A DNA stretch of 64,000 nucleotides, taken from positions 62,001 through 126,000 of the forward strand of contig NZ_JAAGOB010000007.1 of NCBI RefSeq assembly GCF_010550695.1, written 5' to 3'. Positions 30,506-37,833 of this stretch are shown here, piece by piece. This stretch comes from Phytoactinopolyspora alkaliphila (GTDB taxonomy: Bacteria; Actinomycetota; Actinomycetes; Jiangellales; Jiangellaceae). The notes under the pieces were generated by a model. It did not search any database, was not told the DNA's origin, and saw only the letters and a program-made list of their open reading frames with translations. A program made the position numbers and the translations under genes. Every line of letters starts with the position of its first letter. Within the stretch, counting starts at the first letter, position 1.

Positions 30506-31036
30506 ATGCGGATGCAACAGGTTGAGATTCTCGTCGAGAATGACTGGACGGCGATCCTTCTAAGCGGGGGGCTGGGCGCACTAATCGGCGGACTCGCGAC
30601 GCTCGTTGGCGTCTGGTTTGCTGCGAGGAAAGAACGTGAAACTCGCAACAGCGAGCTGCTCGACGACGCAATGGGCAAGCTTATTGAGGTGTCTATTACC
30701 CTCACCCCTCGGTTGTGGTCGAAGAATGAGGGCGGCGCAGAGATCCCCGAAGAGGAAATCTCGGCTCTAGTCTGGGATATGACACACGCCATAATTACTT
30801 GCCGAGCGCGTTGCAAACGTGTCGCGCCAAAGCTCGACGTGCTCTTGATGGAGCTGTTCGACATGTGGTCGAATGACACGTCCGATGCTTCTGCGGTGGC
30901 CGCATACGGAGAGCTCGGCTTTCTCTGGTTCGCCGATTCTAAGGCGTTAAGAAACGGTCGAATGACGACGCAAGAGATAATCGCCATCGCGCAAGATGGA
31001 AGCAATGAGGCACCTTCTTTCCACAACCGCTCGTGA
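30506..31036 (+). CDS. Plus-strand membrane-anchored moron
   Basis: The protein has 176 residues. ATG 30506 is chosen over 30467 because the leaderless -10 lies between them. One transmembrane helix (about 15-37, LLSGGLGALIGGLATLVGVW) is followed by RKERETRNSELLDDAM and a helical cytoplasmic domain with KVxP-like and MELFDMW segments. It interrupts the minus-strand early operon, has lower GC, and has the same architecture as the gene at 33843. A superinfection-exclusion or defence role is inferred only. No family is recognised. Confidence 0.7.
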   Translation: MRMQQVEILVENDWTAILLSGGLGALIGGLATLVGVWFAARKERETRNSELLDDAMGKLIEVSITLTPRLWSKNEGGAEIPEEEISALVWDMTHAIITCRARCKRVAPKLDVLLMELFDMWSNDTSDASAVAAYGELGFLWFADSKALRNGRMTTQEIIAIAQDGSNEAPSFHNRS

Positions 31037-31070
31037 TTCAGGCACGCATGTCCGGCCCTGTTGCCACACG

Positions 31071-31505
31071 TCATCGGGGCCTCCGTTTGGGAAGGCGGGG
31101 GATGCGGTTCATGGCTGCCCAACCGGCGCACAACATGGCCGGGGTGCCATCGACCTGGAACGGGCGAGAACCGCGAAGCACGGGGCTGTACGCGCCCGGA
31201 GGTGCGTCACGGGATGCGCCAGACGGGTGCGCCCAACGCACCACCGCCGGCATGCCGTCGTGGCAGTAGAACGGCTCATCGGCAGAGAATTCCGGCGGCT
31301 CACACGCGGCACGCTCCGGAGAGTCGGCCCGGTACGCGCAGTCATGACACGACTCAGCACGCACCGCCGACGGGCCCTCCCTGGCTGGCTCCGGCTCACT
31401 GTTGAGGACCTCAACCCAGCACGTACACGCACCCGTGACCGCCGCGCCAATGCAACAACCCGAATCCTCGTCCGGAGGAGGCATCACGTCGCTGTTCAGG
31501 CTCAC
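31071..31505 (-). CDS. DUF6283-like cysteine-rich protein
   Basis: The protein has 144 residues. GTG 31505 overlaps the methyltransferase stop as GTGA. The N-terminus has cysteines (GCCIG, ACTCW). The core reads SCHDCAYRADSPERA, PFYCHDGMPAVVRW, then MLCAGWAAMNR. This CxxCxxR, CH, CAGW order matches DUF6283 proteins of actinophages, presumably zinc- or iron-binding. The surrounding open frame is much longer, but only this part is credible. Confidence 0.65.
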   Translation of the reverse strand: MSLNSDVMPPPDEDSGCCIGAAVTGACTCWVEVLNSEPEPAREGPSAVRAESCHDCAYRADSPERAACEPPEFSADEPFYCHDGMPAVVRWAHPSGASRDAPPGAYSPVLRGSRPFQVDGTPAMLCAGWAAMNRIPRLPKRRPR

Positions 31506-33091
31506 GCGGCGTCTCCGTCCTGGTCGGTGATGAGGCCGAGTAGGCCCATGTCTTCGCCGGCGAGTTCGAGCGCGCGGCGGGGGTCGCGGCGTCGGGCGAT
31601 GCGGGCTTCGATGAGCGGCAGGTACTTGGTTTCGCGTTCGATGGCGATGCAGTGGAAGCCTTCGAGGAGGGCGGCTTCGACGGTGGTTCCGGAGCCGGCG
31701 AACGGCTCGAGGACCGTGCCGCCGGGTGGTGTGACGAGGCGGACGAGCCACCGCATCAGGTCGAGCGGTTTGACCGTCGGGTGCGCTACGCCGTTGACGC
31801 GGGGCCGTTCGCCGGCGTCGGCCTTGGCCTCGTACCGGAACACGGGGAAGAAACGGGATGCCCCGCCGCTGCCGGCGCCACGGGCGGGCGTGCATTCCTC
31901 CTGGCCCTTGAAGTCCCCGTAGGCGTCGCGGAACTTGTCGGACCCGCGACGGGTGGGGTTGGCGCCGCTCGTGAGTTCGCCGGTTTGCTCGTCGAGTTCA
32001 GCCGCCAGGCCCTCCTCGAGGACTACGTTCGTCGGCCAGCGGCCGGAATCCGACCCCGTGACGTAGTCATCAGAAATGTTCCCGCCGTGATAGCCCAACT
32101 CGGCGGTGTTCCTGCGCCTCGTGGATGCATCACCAATCCGGCAGGCGTCGATGTTCAGCGCGCCGGTGCCGTGCTCGAGGACGTTCGCTGCGACGGTGCC
32201 GGCGAGAGGCTTGCGTCCGACGACGATCGGCTCGAATCCAGGCTTGAGCGCGGTGCCCCATCCCTGCCACTTGCGGGCGGCGTCGGTGGAGTGCTTCGTA
32301 ATCTCCAGGTCAACGGCCCTCCGGTCTGCACCCTGGCCCGGTGCGACAGCCAGACGACCCGCAGTCCGGGTGCCGACCTTCTCGCGCTCGGCCTCAGCGA
32401 TGACCGATCCCCACTTCTCGTCGTCCATGTCGAGCAGGTCGCGCAATGCCGGCCACCACTTCGCCTCGGGGAACTGGTGATGCTCCCAGTTCCAGCAGGC
32501 GCCTGTCCGGGCACCGACGACCCGCTCTGACACGTCGGCTCGCGATAGGCCCGCGGCCGCCCTCCGCTCTGCAAGGTGCGCAGCGAACTCCGCATGCCGT
32601 ATGACACCTGGCCGCTTGTCGATCGCCTTGCTGACGTTCAGCGACTTGGGGAACCCGCTGCCGTACAGCCACGCGACAGAGTCGCGGATCTCGAAGCCGG
32701 CGTCCTCAACCGCGGCGGCGAGCCGGTGCCAGGTGCGGGAGCCGCCGAACGAGACCAGGTGACCGCCGGGCTTGAGTATGCGGAGGCACTCGAGCGCCCA
32801 CGCGTGGCACCACTGCTGGAAGCGTTGATTCGCCAACGATGACCGGTCGTAGCGGCCGGCTTCCATCGCTGGGTGTGGCGCACCGCCGTATGACACGTTG
32901 CTGCCCCCGTGTGCAGCGCTGAGCGGTCCGAAGTCGCCGGGTTGGTCCCACTGGTGGCCCATGAATCCGATGCCATAGGGCGGGTCGGTGACGACGGCGT
33001 CAGCGCTGGCGTCGGGCAGCTCGGCAAGCACCTCGAGGACGTCCCCGTGGTGCAGGGTCACGCGGTCGTCGGTGTAGTAGGGGTCGGTCAT
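31502..33091 (-). CDS. Site-specific DNA methyltransferase (beta class) with embedded HTH
   Basis: The protein has 529 residues. ATG 33091 overlaps the previous stop. The catalytic motif DPPYGIGF is at 36-43 and the AdoMet motif FAGSGTT near 464, the order of beta-class N4-cytosine/N6-adenine enzymes. HPTVKPLDLM precedes motif I. About residues 150-230 form an inserted XRE-like helix-turn-helix (FAAHLAERRAAAGLSRADVSE) with conserved tryptophans. No restriction endonuclease is next to it, so it is probably an orphan enzyme protecting phage DNA. The target site is unknown. Confidence 0.88.
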   Translation of the reverse strand: MTDPYYTDDRVTLHHGDVLEVLAELPDASADAVVTDPPYGIGFMGHQWDQPGDFGPLSAAHGGSNVSYGGAPHPAMEAGRYDRSSLANQRFQQWCHAWALECLRILKPGGHLVSFGGSRTWHRLAAAVEDAGFEIRDSVAWLYGSGFPKSLNVSKAIDKRPGVIRHAEFAAHLAERRAAAGLSRADVSERVVGARTGACWNWEHHQFPEAKWWPALRDLLDMDDEKWGSVIAEAEREKVGTRTAGRLAVAPGQGADRRAVDLEITKHSTDAARKWQGWGTALKPGFEPIVVGRKPLAGTVAANVLEHGTGALNIDACRIGDASTRRRNTAELGYHGGNISDDYVTGSDSGRWPTNVVLEEGLAAELDEQTGELTSGANPTRRGSDKFRDAYGDFKGQEECTPARGAGSGGASRFFPVFRYEAKADAGERPRVNGVAHPTVKPLDLMRWLVRLVTPPGGTVLEPFAGSGTTVEAALLEGFHCIAIERETKYLPLIEARIARRRDPRRALELAGEDMGLLGLITDQDGDAA

Positions 33092-33312
33092 GGCAGGCAC
33101 TCCTGACAGACGTAGTCCCCCTTGTCGTCACGCCCGGCACGCTCGTCCGCGTGGATAGCGCCCTCGCACCAGCCACACCGGCCTTCGAACCGCGCCACGA
33201 ACACCGCAACCACGCGGGCATCGTCGTTCGTAGACGCCTCCCCGGTTCGGCCGGTGCAGTGGGCGCATGAGGCGGTGGGGAGGTCGGAGAAGTCGCACCG
33301 GGGGTCAGGCAT
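33088..33312 (-). CDS. 74-residue zinc-binding protein
   Basis: ATG 33312 is used; the longer start would run into the divergent promoter. Cysteine pairs CAHC, CGWC and CQEC, with intervening FVARFEGR and GDYV, suggest one or two zinc ribbons as in small actinophage proteins. The stop overlaps the methyltransferase ATG. Function unknown; coupling suggests the two are made together. Confidence 0.6.
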   Translation of the reverse strand: MPDPRCDFSDLPTASCAHCTGRTGEASTNDDARVVAVFVARFEGRCGWCEGAIHADERAGRDDKGDYVCQECLP

Positions 33313-33344
33313 CGTCGACTCTTCCCTGCGCACGATGGCGGCGG

Positions 33345-33350
33345 TAGCGT
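33345..33350 (+). promoter_or_regulatory. Leaderless -10 (TAGCGT) for the gene at 33357
   Basis: GGCGGTAGCGT is followed by CCAGTC and ATG 33357, with no ribosome site. It closely resembles the signal before 33843 (GGCGGTAGCCT, 6 nt, ATG). Confidence 0.5.
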
Positions 33351-33356
33351 CCAGTC

Positions 33357-33644
33357 ATGGATCCCGAGACCCCAGCACACGAGCCGAGCGAGCGGCAGAG
33401 GCAACTGCTCCGCGTCATCAAGGCACTGTTTGACGAGCAGGACGAGGCAAGGTCGTCGCGCCAGGGCGTCAACCAGGACCAGATCTTGGAACGCCTTGCC
33501 GACTGGACCCGAAGCGAAGTGGTCGTGACCGGCACGCAACTAGCCGACCTATACCTGGACACCAAGTCACCACCCGATGGCCTATACGTCTTGGACTTCA
33601 CGCCGGATGGCCTGTACTGGGCGAAGCGGCCGCCGTGGACATAG
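33357..33644 (+). CDS. Plus-strand moron, 95-residue winged-helix-like protein
   Basis: ATG 33357. It is soluble: an N-terminal helix RQRQLLRVIKALFDEQDEA, a helix DQILERLADWTRSEV, then TGTQLADLYLD and a wing-like DGLYVLDFTPDGLYW. The pattern suggests a winged helix, though no family is recognised. It is inserted in the early operon against the direction of its neighbours and carries its own leaderless promoter, so it is probably expressed in the lysogen. Confidence 0.65.
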   Translation: MDPETPAHEPSERQRQLLRVIKALFDEQDEARSSRQGVNQDQILERLADWTRSEVVVTGTQLADLYLDTKSPPDGLYVLDFTPDGLYWAKRPPWT

Positions 33645-33668
33645 CCGTTGTATCCGGTGGTTGAGCCA

Positions 33669-33785
33669 TCACTCACCACCCCCGTCGAGGGCGTGGATGG
33701 TGAAGCACCGACGGCCTCGCACGATGAAGTCGGCGAGGCCGTCCTCGTCGGCGCACCAGTGATCAACAGTGTGCCCCGCCGGCAT
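33669..33785 (-). CDS. 38-residue early micro-protein
   Basis: ATG 33785 lies behind TGGAGGTGGCG. The product (HTVDHWCADEDGLADFIVRG, then RCFTIHAL) has two cysteines and a strand-turn-strand look seen in small actinophage proteins. It lies between two plus-strand morons and keeps the minus-strand direction of the early operon. Short, so moderate confidence. Confidence 0.45.
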   Translation of the reverse strand: MPAGHTVDHWCADEDGLADFIVRGRRCFTIHALDGGGE

Positions 33786-33830
33786 CACACGCCACCTCCA
33801 TCGCCGTAGACACCCCGGATGCGGTGGCGG

Positions 33831-33836
33831 TAGCCT
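33831..33836 (+). promoter_or_regulatory. Leaderless -10 (TAGCCT) for the membrane gene at 33843
   Basis: GTGGCGGTAGCCT, six bases, then ATG 33843, with no ribosome site. The flanking GGCGG is shared with the promoter at 33345. Confidence 0.5.
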
Positions 33837-33842
33837 CCGGGA

Positions 33843-34355
33843 ATGTTCTTGGGGGTTGAGGTGGGAGAAATCACATGGGCCGTTCTCTTAAACGGAGCCG
33901 TGGGCGTGGTGGGAGCGGCCGGTGCTGTTTGTCTCGGGTTTTGGCTGAGTCGTGCCGCCAAGCGGCGTGACGACCTCGCGCTCGCTGTCGAGGAGCTTCG
34001 ATCAATGACGACGCTTCTGATCGTGATCTGGCGGACGAAGAACGACAAGGGTGAAAGTAAGGGGTATAGCTCCGAGGAGCTCCTGAGATTCCACGAACTC
34101 GCCCGACTGAGCGGCCGGGTGATGGCGTGTACAAGCTGGTGGGACCATCGCCTGCGAGCTGAGATCCGAATGCGGATGTTGCCGATAGCGGAGGCGGTTT
34201 GGGACCGAAACGTTGAGCCGCCAAGTAACCTCGCGGTGCTCCTAACGACGTGGCTTAACAAGCGGTGGCGTTTCAGGCTCCGGCTGGCGACCGTTCCACA
34301 GCCGCCGAGCGGCTTGACGCCCAAGGCGAAGGACACTAGGGCCCAAGTGGGGTAA
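33843..34355 (+). CDS. Second plus-strand membrane-anchored moron
   Basis: The protein has 170 residues. A transmembrane helix (about 12-35, VLLNGAVGVVGAAGAVCLGFW) leads into LSRAAKRRDDLALAVEELRS, a helical domain (LLRFHELARLSGRVMAC) and a basic C-terminus (WLNKRWRFRLRL). The single N-terminal membrane helix followed by a basic helix and a helical cytosolic domain matches the 30506 product, though direct identity is low. Both sit in the minus-strand early operon with leaderless starts. Function unknown. Confidence 0.7.
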   Translation: MFLGVEVGEITWAVLLNGAVGVVGAAGAVCLGFWLSRAAKRRDDLALAVEELRSMTTLLIVIWRTKNDKGESKGYSSEELLRFHELARLSGRVMACTSWWDHRLRAEIRMRMLPIAEAVWDRNVEPPSNLAVLLTTWLNKRWRFRLRLATVPQPPSGLTPKAKDTRAQVG

Positions 34356-34389
34356 TTCAGGTTCGCCCGGTCGAGGGGCTGTCGCTCGG

Positions 34390-34554
34390 TCATGCTGTCG
34401 GCTCCTGTGTGTGGTGGATGACGTAGGCCGCGGCCACGCGTGCGCGGGCCAGGTCGAGTGCTTCGGACACGGTTGTGCCGGGGTGGAGCGCGACTGTGAC
34501 AGTCATGCCGCCCGCGGGGTGCTCGACGGTGACGGTGACGTGGGCCGCGGTCAC
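34390..34554 (-). CDS. 54-residue early protein
   Basis: GTG 34554 overlaps the previous stop as GTGA. The protein is a predicted beta-beta-alpha unit: AHVTVTVEHPAGGMTVTVAL, then PGTTVSEALDLARARVAAAY. Similar short proteins with a TVSEAL helix occur in phage early regions. No role can be assigned. Confidence 0.5.
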   Translation of the reverse strand: MTAAHVTVTVEHPAGGMTVTVALHPGTTVSEALDLARARVAAAYVIHHTQEPTA

Positions 34555-34754
34555 GGTGTCCTCCGGTTGTTGCGTGTGGTCAGGTAGGTGGGTCCGCCCG
34601 GTGCGGTGCGGCGGTGCAGATGTGGGCGGCACCGCGGGCACGGGGCCGGTCGGCCGTCGTGGTCCTCACCGAGCCAGCCGTCCTTGCACACGTGGTCGTC
34701 GGTGTCCGGGTAAAGGTCGCCGTCACGGTCGCGGGTCATGTTGTCGTCGGCCAT
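34551..34754 (-). CDS. 67-residue zinc-binding early protein
   Basis: ATG 34754 overlaps the previous stop (TGATG). The sequence DRDGDLYPDTDDHVCKDGWLG, broken here by a turn, then PAPCPRCRPHLHRR, has three cysteines and histidines in the order of single-zinc small actinophage proteins (DxxxHxCxxGWLGxD..CPxCRP). Function unknown. Confidence 0.6.
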   Translation of the reverse strand: MADDNMTRDRDGDLYPDTDDHVCKDGWLGEDHDGRPAPCPRCRPHLHRRTAPGGPTYLTTRNNRRTP

Positions 34755-35050
34755 CACGCCGCCCGGGCAGGTGTGAGTGGCAGCATCCGCGGGTCGACAA
34801 GGGTCCACGTCAGCAGCTCGTCAGCGCTGCGGTCTGGGTTGACCATCGCGGCGAGGACCACCATGGCGGCGATCGCTGTCTGAACCTCGTCACCCATGGC
34901 GGGTGACAGGCCGAGATGGCGGTAGATGACCGCCTCGATCTCGGCGCGGCCGTAGTCGTGGACGCAGCCCACCAGCTCGGCCGCGAACGGGACCAGCGCC
35001 TCGGCCATGTCGCGTAGCTGTTCTTCTTGTTCCGGTGTTAGGGCGGTCAC
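34754..35050 (-). CDS. 98-residue helical early protein
   Basis: GTG 35050 overlaps the preceding micro-gene stop. It is all helical: LTPEQEEQLRDMAEALVPFA, LVGCVHDYGRAEIEAVIYRH, then VQTAIAAMVVLAAMVNPDRS. It is soluble or weakly amphipathic. No family is recognised. Its place in an unbroken chain of overlaps after the ParB-like gene supports it. Confidence 0.55.
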   Translation of the reverse strand: MTALTPEQEEQLRDMAEALVPFAAELVGCVHDYGRAEIEAVIYRHLGLSPAMGDEVQTAIAAMVVLAAMVNPDRSADELLTWTLVDPRMLPLTPARAA

Positions 35051-35214
35051 GGGGTGCCGTCCTGGCCGGTGAGGAGGCGGCGTTCGACTTCGACGGGTTC
35101 GTAACCGAGTTCGGTGAGGCCGTCGATCACGGTGTGGGCGTTGCGCCACTGCCACGGCTCGGTCAGGGTGCGCGGATCGTCGCGGCGGTGGTCGAGCAGC
35201 AGAACCGTGTAAAT
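35047..35214 (-). CDS. Probable small gene with non-standard start
   Basis: A good coding frame (IYTVLLLDHRRDDPRTL, EPWQWRNAHTVIDGLTELGY, VEVERRLLTGQ) fills the gap between the ParB stop (35218) and the next GTG, but it contains no ATG, GTG or TTG near its beginning. The first usable codon after the ParB TAA is ATT at 35214. ATT initiation by translational coupling is the simplest reading. Two strands and a helix are predicted. It may have been missed for its start. Confidence 0.4.
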   Translation of the reverse strand: MYTVLLLDHRRDDPRTLTEPWQWRNAHTVIDGLTELGYEPVEVERRLLTGQDGTP

Positions 35215-35217
35215 GGC

Positions 35218-36381
35218 TTACGCGAGGCGGGGAGTTCTCCACTCCAGCACTTCCGAGGCGATCCACAGCGCCACGTCAGGGGATTCAAGGTCAACGTCGA
35301 GGCCCAGAAGGTCACACCAGTCGGTGACGTCGAAGAGGTCCGCCTCGAGGAGGTGTAGAACGAACTGGCGCAGCATCGCCTCGGTTCCGGCGGGCTTCGG
35401 TGCGTGGCGAGCTGACAGGGTGCCGCGGATCCACTTGATGCGGTGCTCGCGGGCACCGGCCAGGTCGTCGGCGAGGCGCTGTTCCTCCGCGGCGCGGGCC
35501 GCGACTTTCTCGTCGGTGACCGTGGGGGCGGGTTGTGGAGCGGGTTCGGTGGTTACGCCGTGCACTGTGGGGTCGAGGCAGTATTCCTGCACGTAGTGAG
35601 GCCAAACGACAATTGCGTGCCCCGTCGGGTGGTGTTTGCGGTGCTGGGCCGGGGTCATGCTGAGGGTCCACTCGTCGACACGGCGGGCACCGGCTGGGAT
35701 ATCCGTGGCGCCGTCGTGGTGGTAGACCTTCCCGCCGGCTGACTCCACCTCGGTCACGAGTTCGGTGTTTCGGCGTTGCCGGTCACGTTGATGCCGCAGC
35801 GCGTAAATGGTGGCGTCCATGTCGGCGGCTGAGGTCGCAGCGAGACGGTCCAGCATGTCGGGGTCGTCGGTGAACTCGGCGATCGCGTCAGCTTGACCGA
35901 GGGTGAGCTGACCGTCGTGGACCAGCTCGCGGGTGGTTTCAGGTAGGCGCATCAGGTCAAGGCGGCGCCGGACGGTGGACTCGGCGCGGCCGGTTCGGCG
36001 GGCGATCTCGGCTGGGGACACGTCGAACAGTGCGAGCCGCTGATACGCGGTGGCCTCCTCCACGGGGGTTAGGTCCGAGCGTTGGAGGTTTTCCACCAGC
36101 ATCGCCTCGATGATGTCGGCCTCGCTGGTGAGGTCGTGGCGGATCACACAGTCGACGCGGTTGAGGCCGACCAGGGTGGCGGCGGCGTGGCGGCGGTGCC
36201 CGGCGATGATGACCCACATGCCGGGGATTTCCGGGTCGGGTGCGACGAGGATGGGCTGCAGGAGACCTTTGGCGTCGATGGAGTCGGCGAGTTCGGTGAG
36301 GTCGCCGACGTCGAGACGCACGTTCGCCGGGTGCGGGCGGACCTTCTCCAGTGCGAGCCGTTCAATGGTGGTGGCATTCAT
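35218..36381 (-). CDS. ParB-like nuclease-fold protein
   Basis: The protein has 387 residues, ATG 36381. The ParB N-terminal fold has RPHPANVRLD, GLLQPILV and the CTP-binding-type motif GHRRHAA (61-67), then VENLQRSDLTPVEEA. The HTH is EIARRTGRAESTVRRRLDLM. A 190-residue C-terminal extension is less conserved. No ParA is encoded and the phage is integrated, so plasmid-like partition is unlikely. It more likely acts as a DNA-binding regulator or ParB-type nuclease. Confidence 0.82.
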   Translation of the reverse strand: MNATTIERLALEKVRPHPANVRLDVGDLTELADSIDAKGLLQPILVAPDPEIPGMWVIIAGHRRHAAATLVGLNRVDCVIRHDLTSEADIIEAMLVENLQRSDLTPVEEATAYQRLALFDVSPAEIARRTGRAESTVRRRLDLMRLPETTRELVHDGQLTLGQADAIAEFTDDPDMLDRLAATSAADMDATIYALRHQRDRQRRNTELVTEVESAGGKVYHHDGATDIPAGARRVDEWTLSMTPAQHRKHHPTGHAIVVWPHYVQEYCLDPTVHGVTTEPAPQPAPTVTDEKVAARAAEEQRLADDLAGAREHRIKWIRGTLSARHAPKPAGTEAMLRQFVLHLLEADLFDVTDWCDLLGLDVDLESPDVALWIASEVLEWRTPRLA

Positions 36382-36420
36382 CGGGTGTCCTCACATGGTC
36401 AGGCGAGACAGGTGTGGTGC

Positions 36421-36463
36421 GTGAGGGATGCCGGGCGTCCCCGGTGCGCCCGGCACCCCTCAC
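36421..36463 (-). terminator. Long stem-loop between DUF2303 and ParB-like genes
   Basis: GTGAGGGATGCCGGGCG (36421-36437) pairs with CGCCCGGCACCCCTCAC (36447-36463), 17 bp with one A-C mismatch and a 9-nt loop. It lies just after the DUF2303 stop, so it can reduce transcription into the ParB-like gene. Confidence 0.7.
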
Positions 36464-36473
36464 GGGCTGGTGG

Positions 36474-37316
36474 TTACGCGAGCGCTGCGGGCGCGACTCC
36501 GGCGTACACGTTGTGGCCTTCGCAGGTGATCTGGTCGGTGATCATGGCGAACGCGGTTTCGATGACGCGGTCGAGCTCGAGCAGCTTGTAGCCGATCAGC
36601 AGGCCGCCGTCGATGCGGTAGCGCAGTTCAGCGAACACGGGGGAGGGGTCGAGCCCGTGCCACGGCACGAGGGAGAGTGTGAAGTTGCGTGGCACCTCTA
36701 GCTCTCCGGCGTGGCCGGCGCGGGCCTGGTGGGTTTCGGCGTAAGTGAATGTGATCTCACCGGAGTGCAGCCGCTGCGCGGACTTGAACTCGCCGGACTT
36801 GGAGACCTCCAGCGATTCGGCTACGTCGTACATGGCGGCGCCGGACGGTTCGATGAGGTCGGCGAGGGAGTCCTTGATGTGTTCAGCGAAAGCGACCTGC
36901 GGCATCAGCTTGCCGGAGTTGCTGGTCCACCGTTTCCACGGTTCGGTTTCGCGGAGCCGTAGCTCGGCGCGGTAATCCCGCCACGATGGGGTCCCGGCGG
37001 TGTCGTCACCGATGACCGCGACGATTTTTTGAGTCTGCGAGTCGGCGTAGACCCGGATCACGTCGTCGATGTCGCTTCCGGCCATCTCGTCGAGGTAGCG
37101 GGTGAAGCTGGCCACGTCGTGGAGTACGACGGTGCCGCGGGAACGGCGGGGCACGGTGCCGTGTTTCTCGGCGTCGACGAGGTGGAACTGGTTGTCGCTG
37201 CCGAATGCGACCCGGACCTCGCCGGGGTCGATCTCGTCGCCGTGGGCGACCTGGCGGGCCAGGCCTGCGACGGCGTCGGCCTCGGTGCGGGCGTCGAGAG
37301 TGTGTGGGTATGTCAC
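36474..37316 (-). CDS. DUF2303 family protein
   Basis: The protein has 280 residues, ATG 37316. Matching family features are VVLHDVASFTRYLDEM, VIRVYADSQTQKIVAVIGD, WRDYRAELRLRETEPWKRW, and KSGEFKSAQRLHSGEITFTY. This family (E. coli YfdQ type) is common in phage early regions beside recombination or replication genes, and its biochemical role is unknown. It overlaps the upstream gene by 4 bp. Confidence 0.85.
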   Translation of the reverse strand: MTYPHTLDARTEADAVAGLARQVAHGDEIDPGEVRVAFGSDNQFHLVDAEKHGTVPRRSRGTVVLHDVASFTRYLDEMAGSDIDDVIRVYADSQTQKIVAVIGDDTAGTPSWRDYRAELRLRETEPWKRWTSNSGKLMPQVAFAEHIKDSLADLIEPSGAAMYDVAESLEVSKSGEFKSAQRLHSGEITFTYAETHQARAGHAGELEVPRNFTLSLVPWHGLDPSPVFAELRYRIDGGLLIGYKLLELDRVIETAFAMITDQITCEGHNVYAGVAPAALA

Positions 37317-37681
37317 TGTGCGATGCCTTCCTGGTTGGTGACGGTGTCGGTGGTGGGGACGGCGCGCATGGCGATGCGTTGCTGTCCTGGGTGCTCGCGG
37401 GTGAGGACGTCGTCTTCGCCGAGGAAGAACGTGGCCGCCTTGAGGGGAATCTGTGGGATCTTCCGGGACACCTCAGCGCCGAGCTTGATCCCGGACTCGC
37501 GGGCCTCTTCACCGATTGGCTCGACGGTGAGCTTCAACGTGACGGTGCCTTTCCGTCCGGTGTCAGCTACCGCGGTGACGAGTTCAGCGATCGCGTCGGA
37601 CAGCTCCGTGTGGGTGCGGCCAAGCTCGACGAGGATGTCCGCAGCGGGACGGACCCGCCGGTCGGGGTTGGTTGGTGGCAC
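37313..37681 (-). CDS. Hypothetical partner of DUF2303, 122 residues
   Basis: GTG 37681 follows GAGGAGACAAGCC; the longer frame is a shadow. The sequence ILVELGRTHTELSDAIAELV, then a strand TVTLKLTVEP and the end FLGEDDVLTREHPGQQR, matches a small protein often encoded just upstream of DUF2303 in actinophages, with DV/L ending strands. Cotranscription and ATGA overlap suggest joint action. Function unknown. Confidence 0.65.
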   Translation of the reverse strand: MPPTNPDRRVRPAADILVELGRTHTELSDAIAELVTAVADTGRKGTVTLKLTVEPIGEEARESGIKLGAEVSRKIPQIPLKAATFFLGEDDVLTREHPGQQRIAMRAVPTTDTVTNQEGIAQ

Positions 37682-37692
37682 GGCTTGTCTCC

Positions 37693-37833
37693 TCAGGCGT
37701 TCTCGGCGATGGCCTGCTGCATCCGCAGCAGACCGTTGATAGGTGCGTCGGTGGCGGCCGGGCGCGTCGACAACGTCTCCACGACGCGGTCCATCACTTC
37801 CGGGGCCCACGGGATGCGGCCGGCATTGGTCAC
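37693..37833 (-). CDS. 46-residue early protein
   Basis: GTG 37833 overlaps the previous stop (GTGA). The product (NAGRIPWAPEVMDRVVETL, then APINGLLRMQQAIAENA) is helical and soluble. It ends 11 bases before the next GTG. Overlap and codon use support it. No known family. Confidence 0.5.
   Translation of the reverse strand: MTNAGRIPWAPEVMDRVVETLSTRPAATDAPINGLLRMQQAIAENA

Noticed and set aside
31652-32530. 292-codon plus-strand frame antisense to the methyltransferase
   Set aside because: The methyltransferase motifs on the minus strand are decisive, and the plus-strand frame is a shadow.
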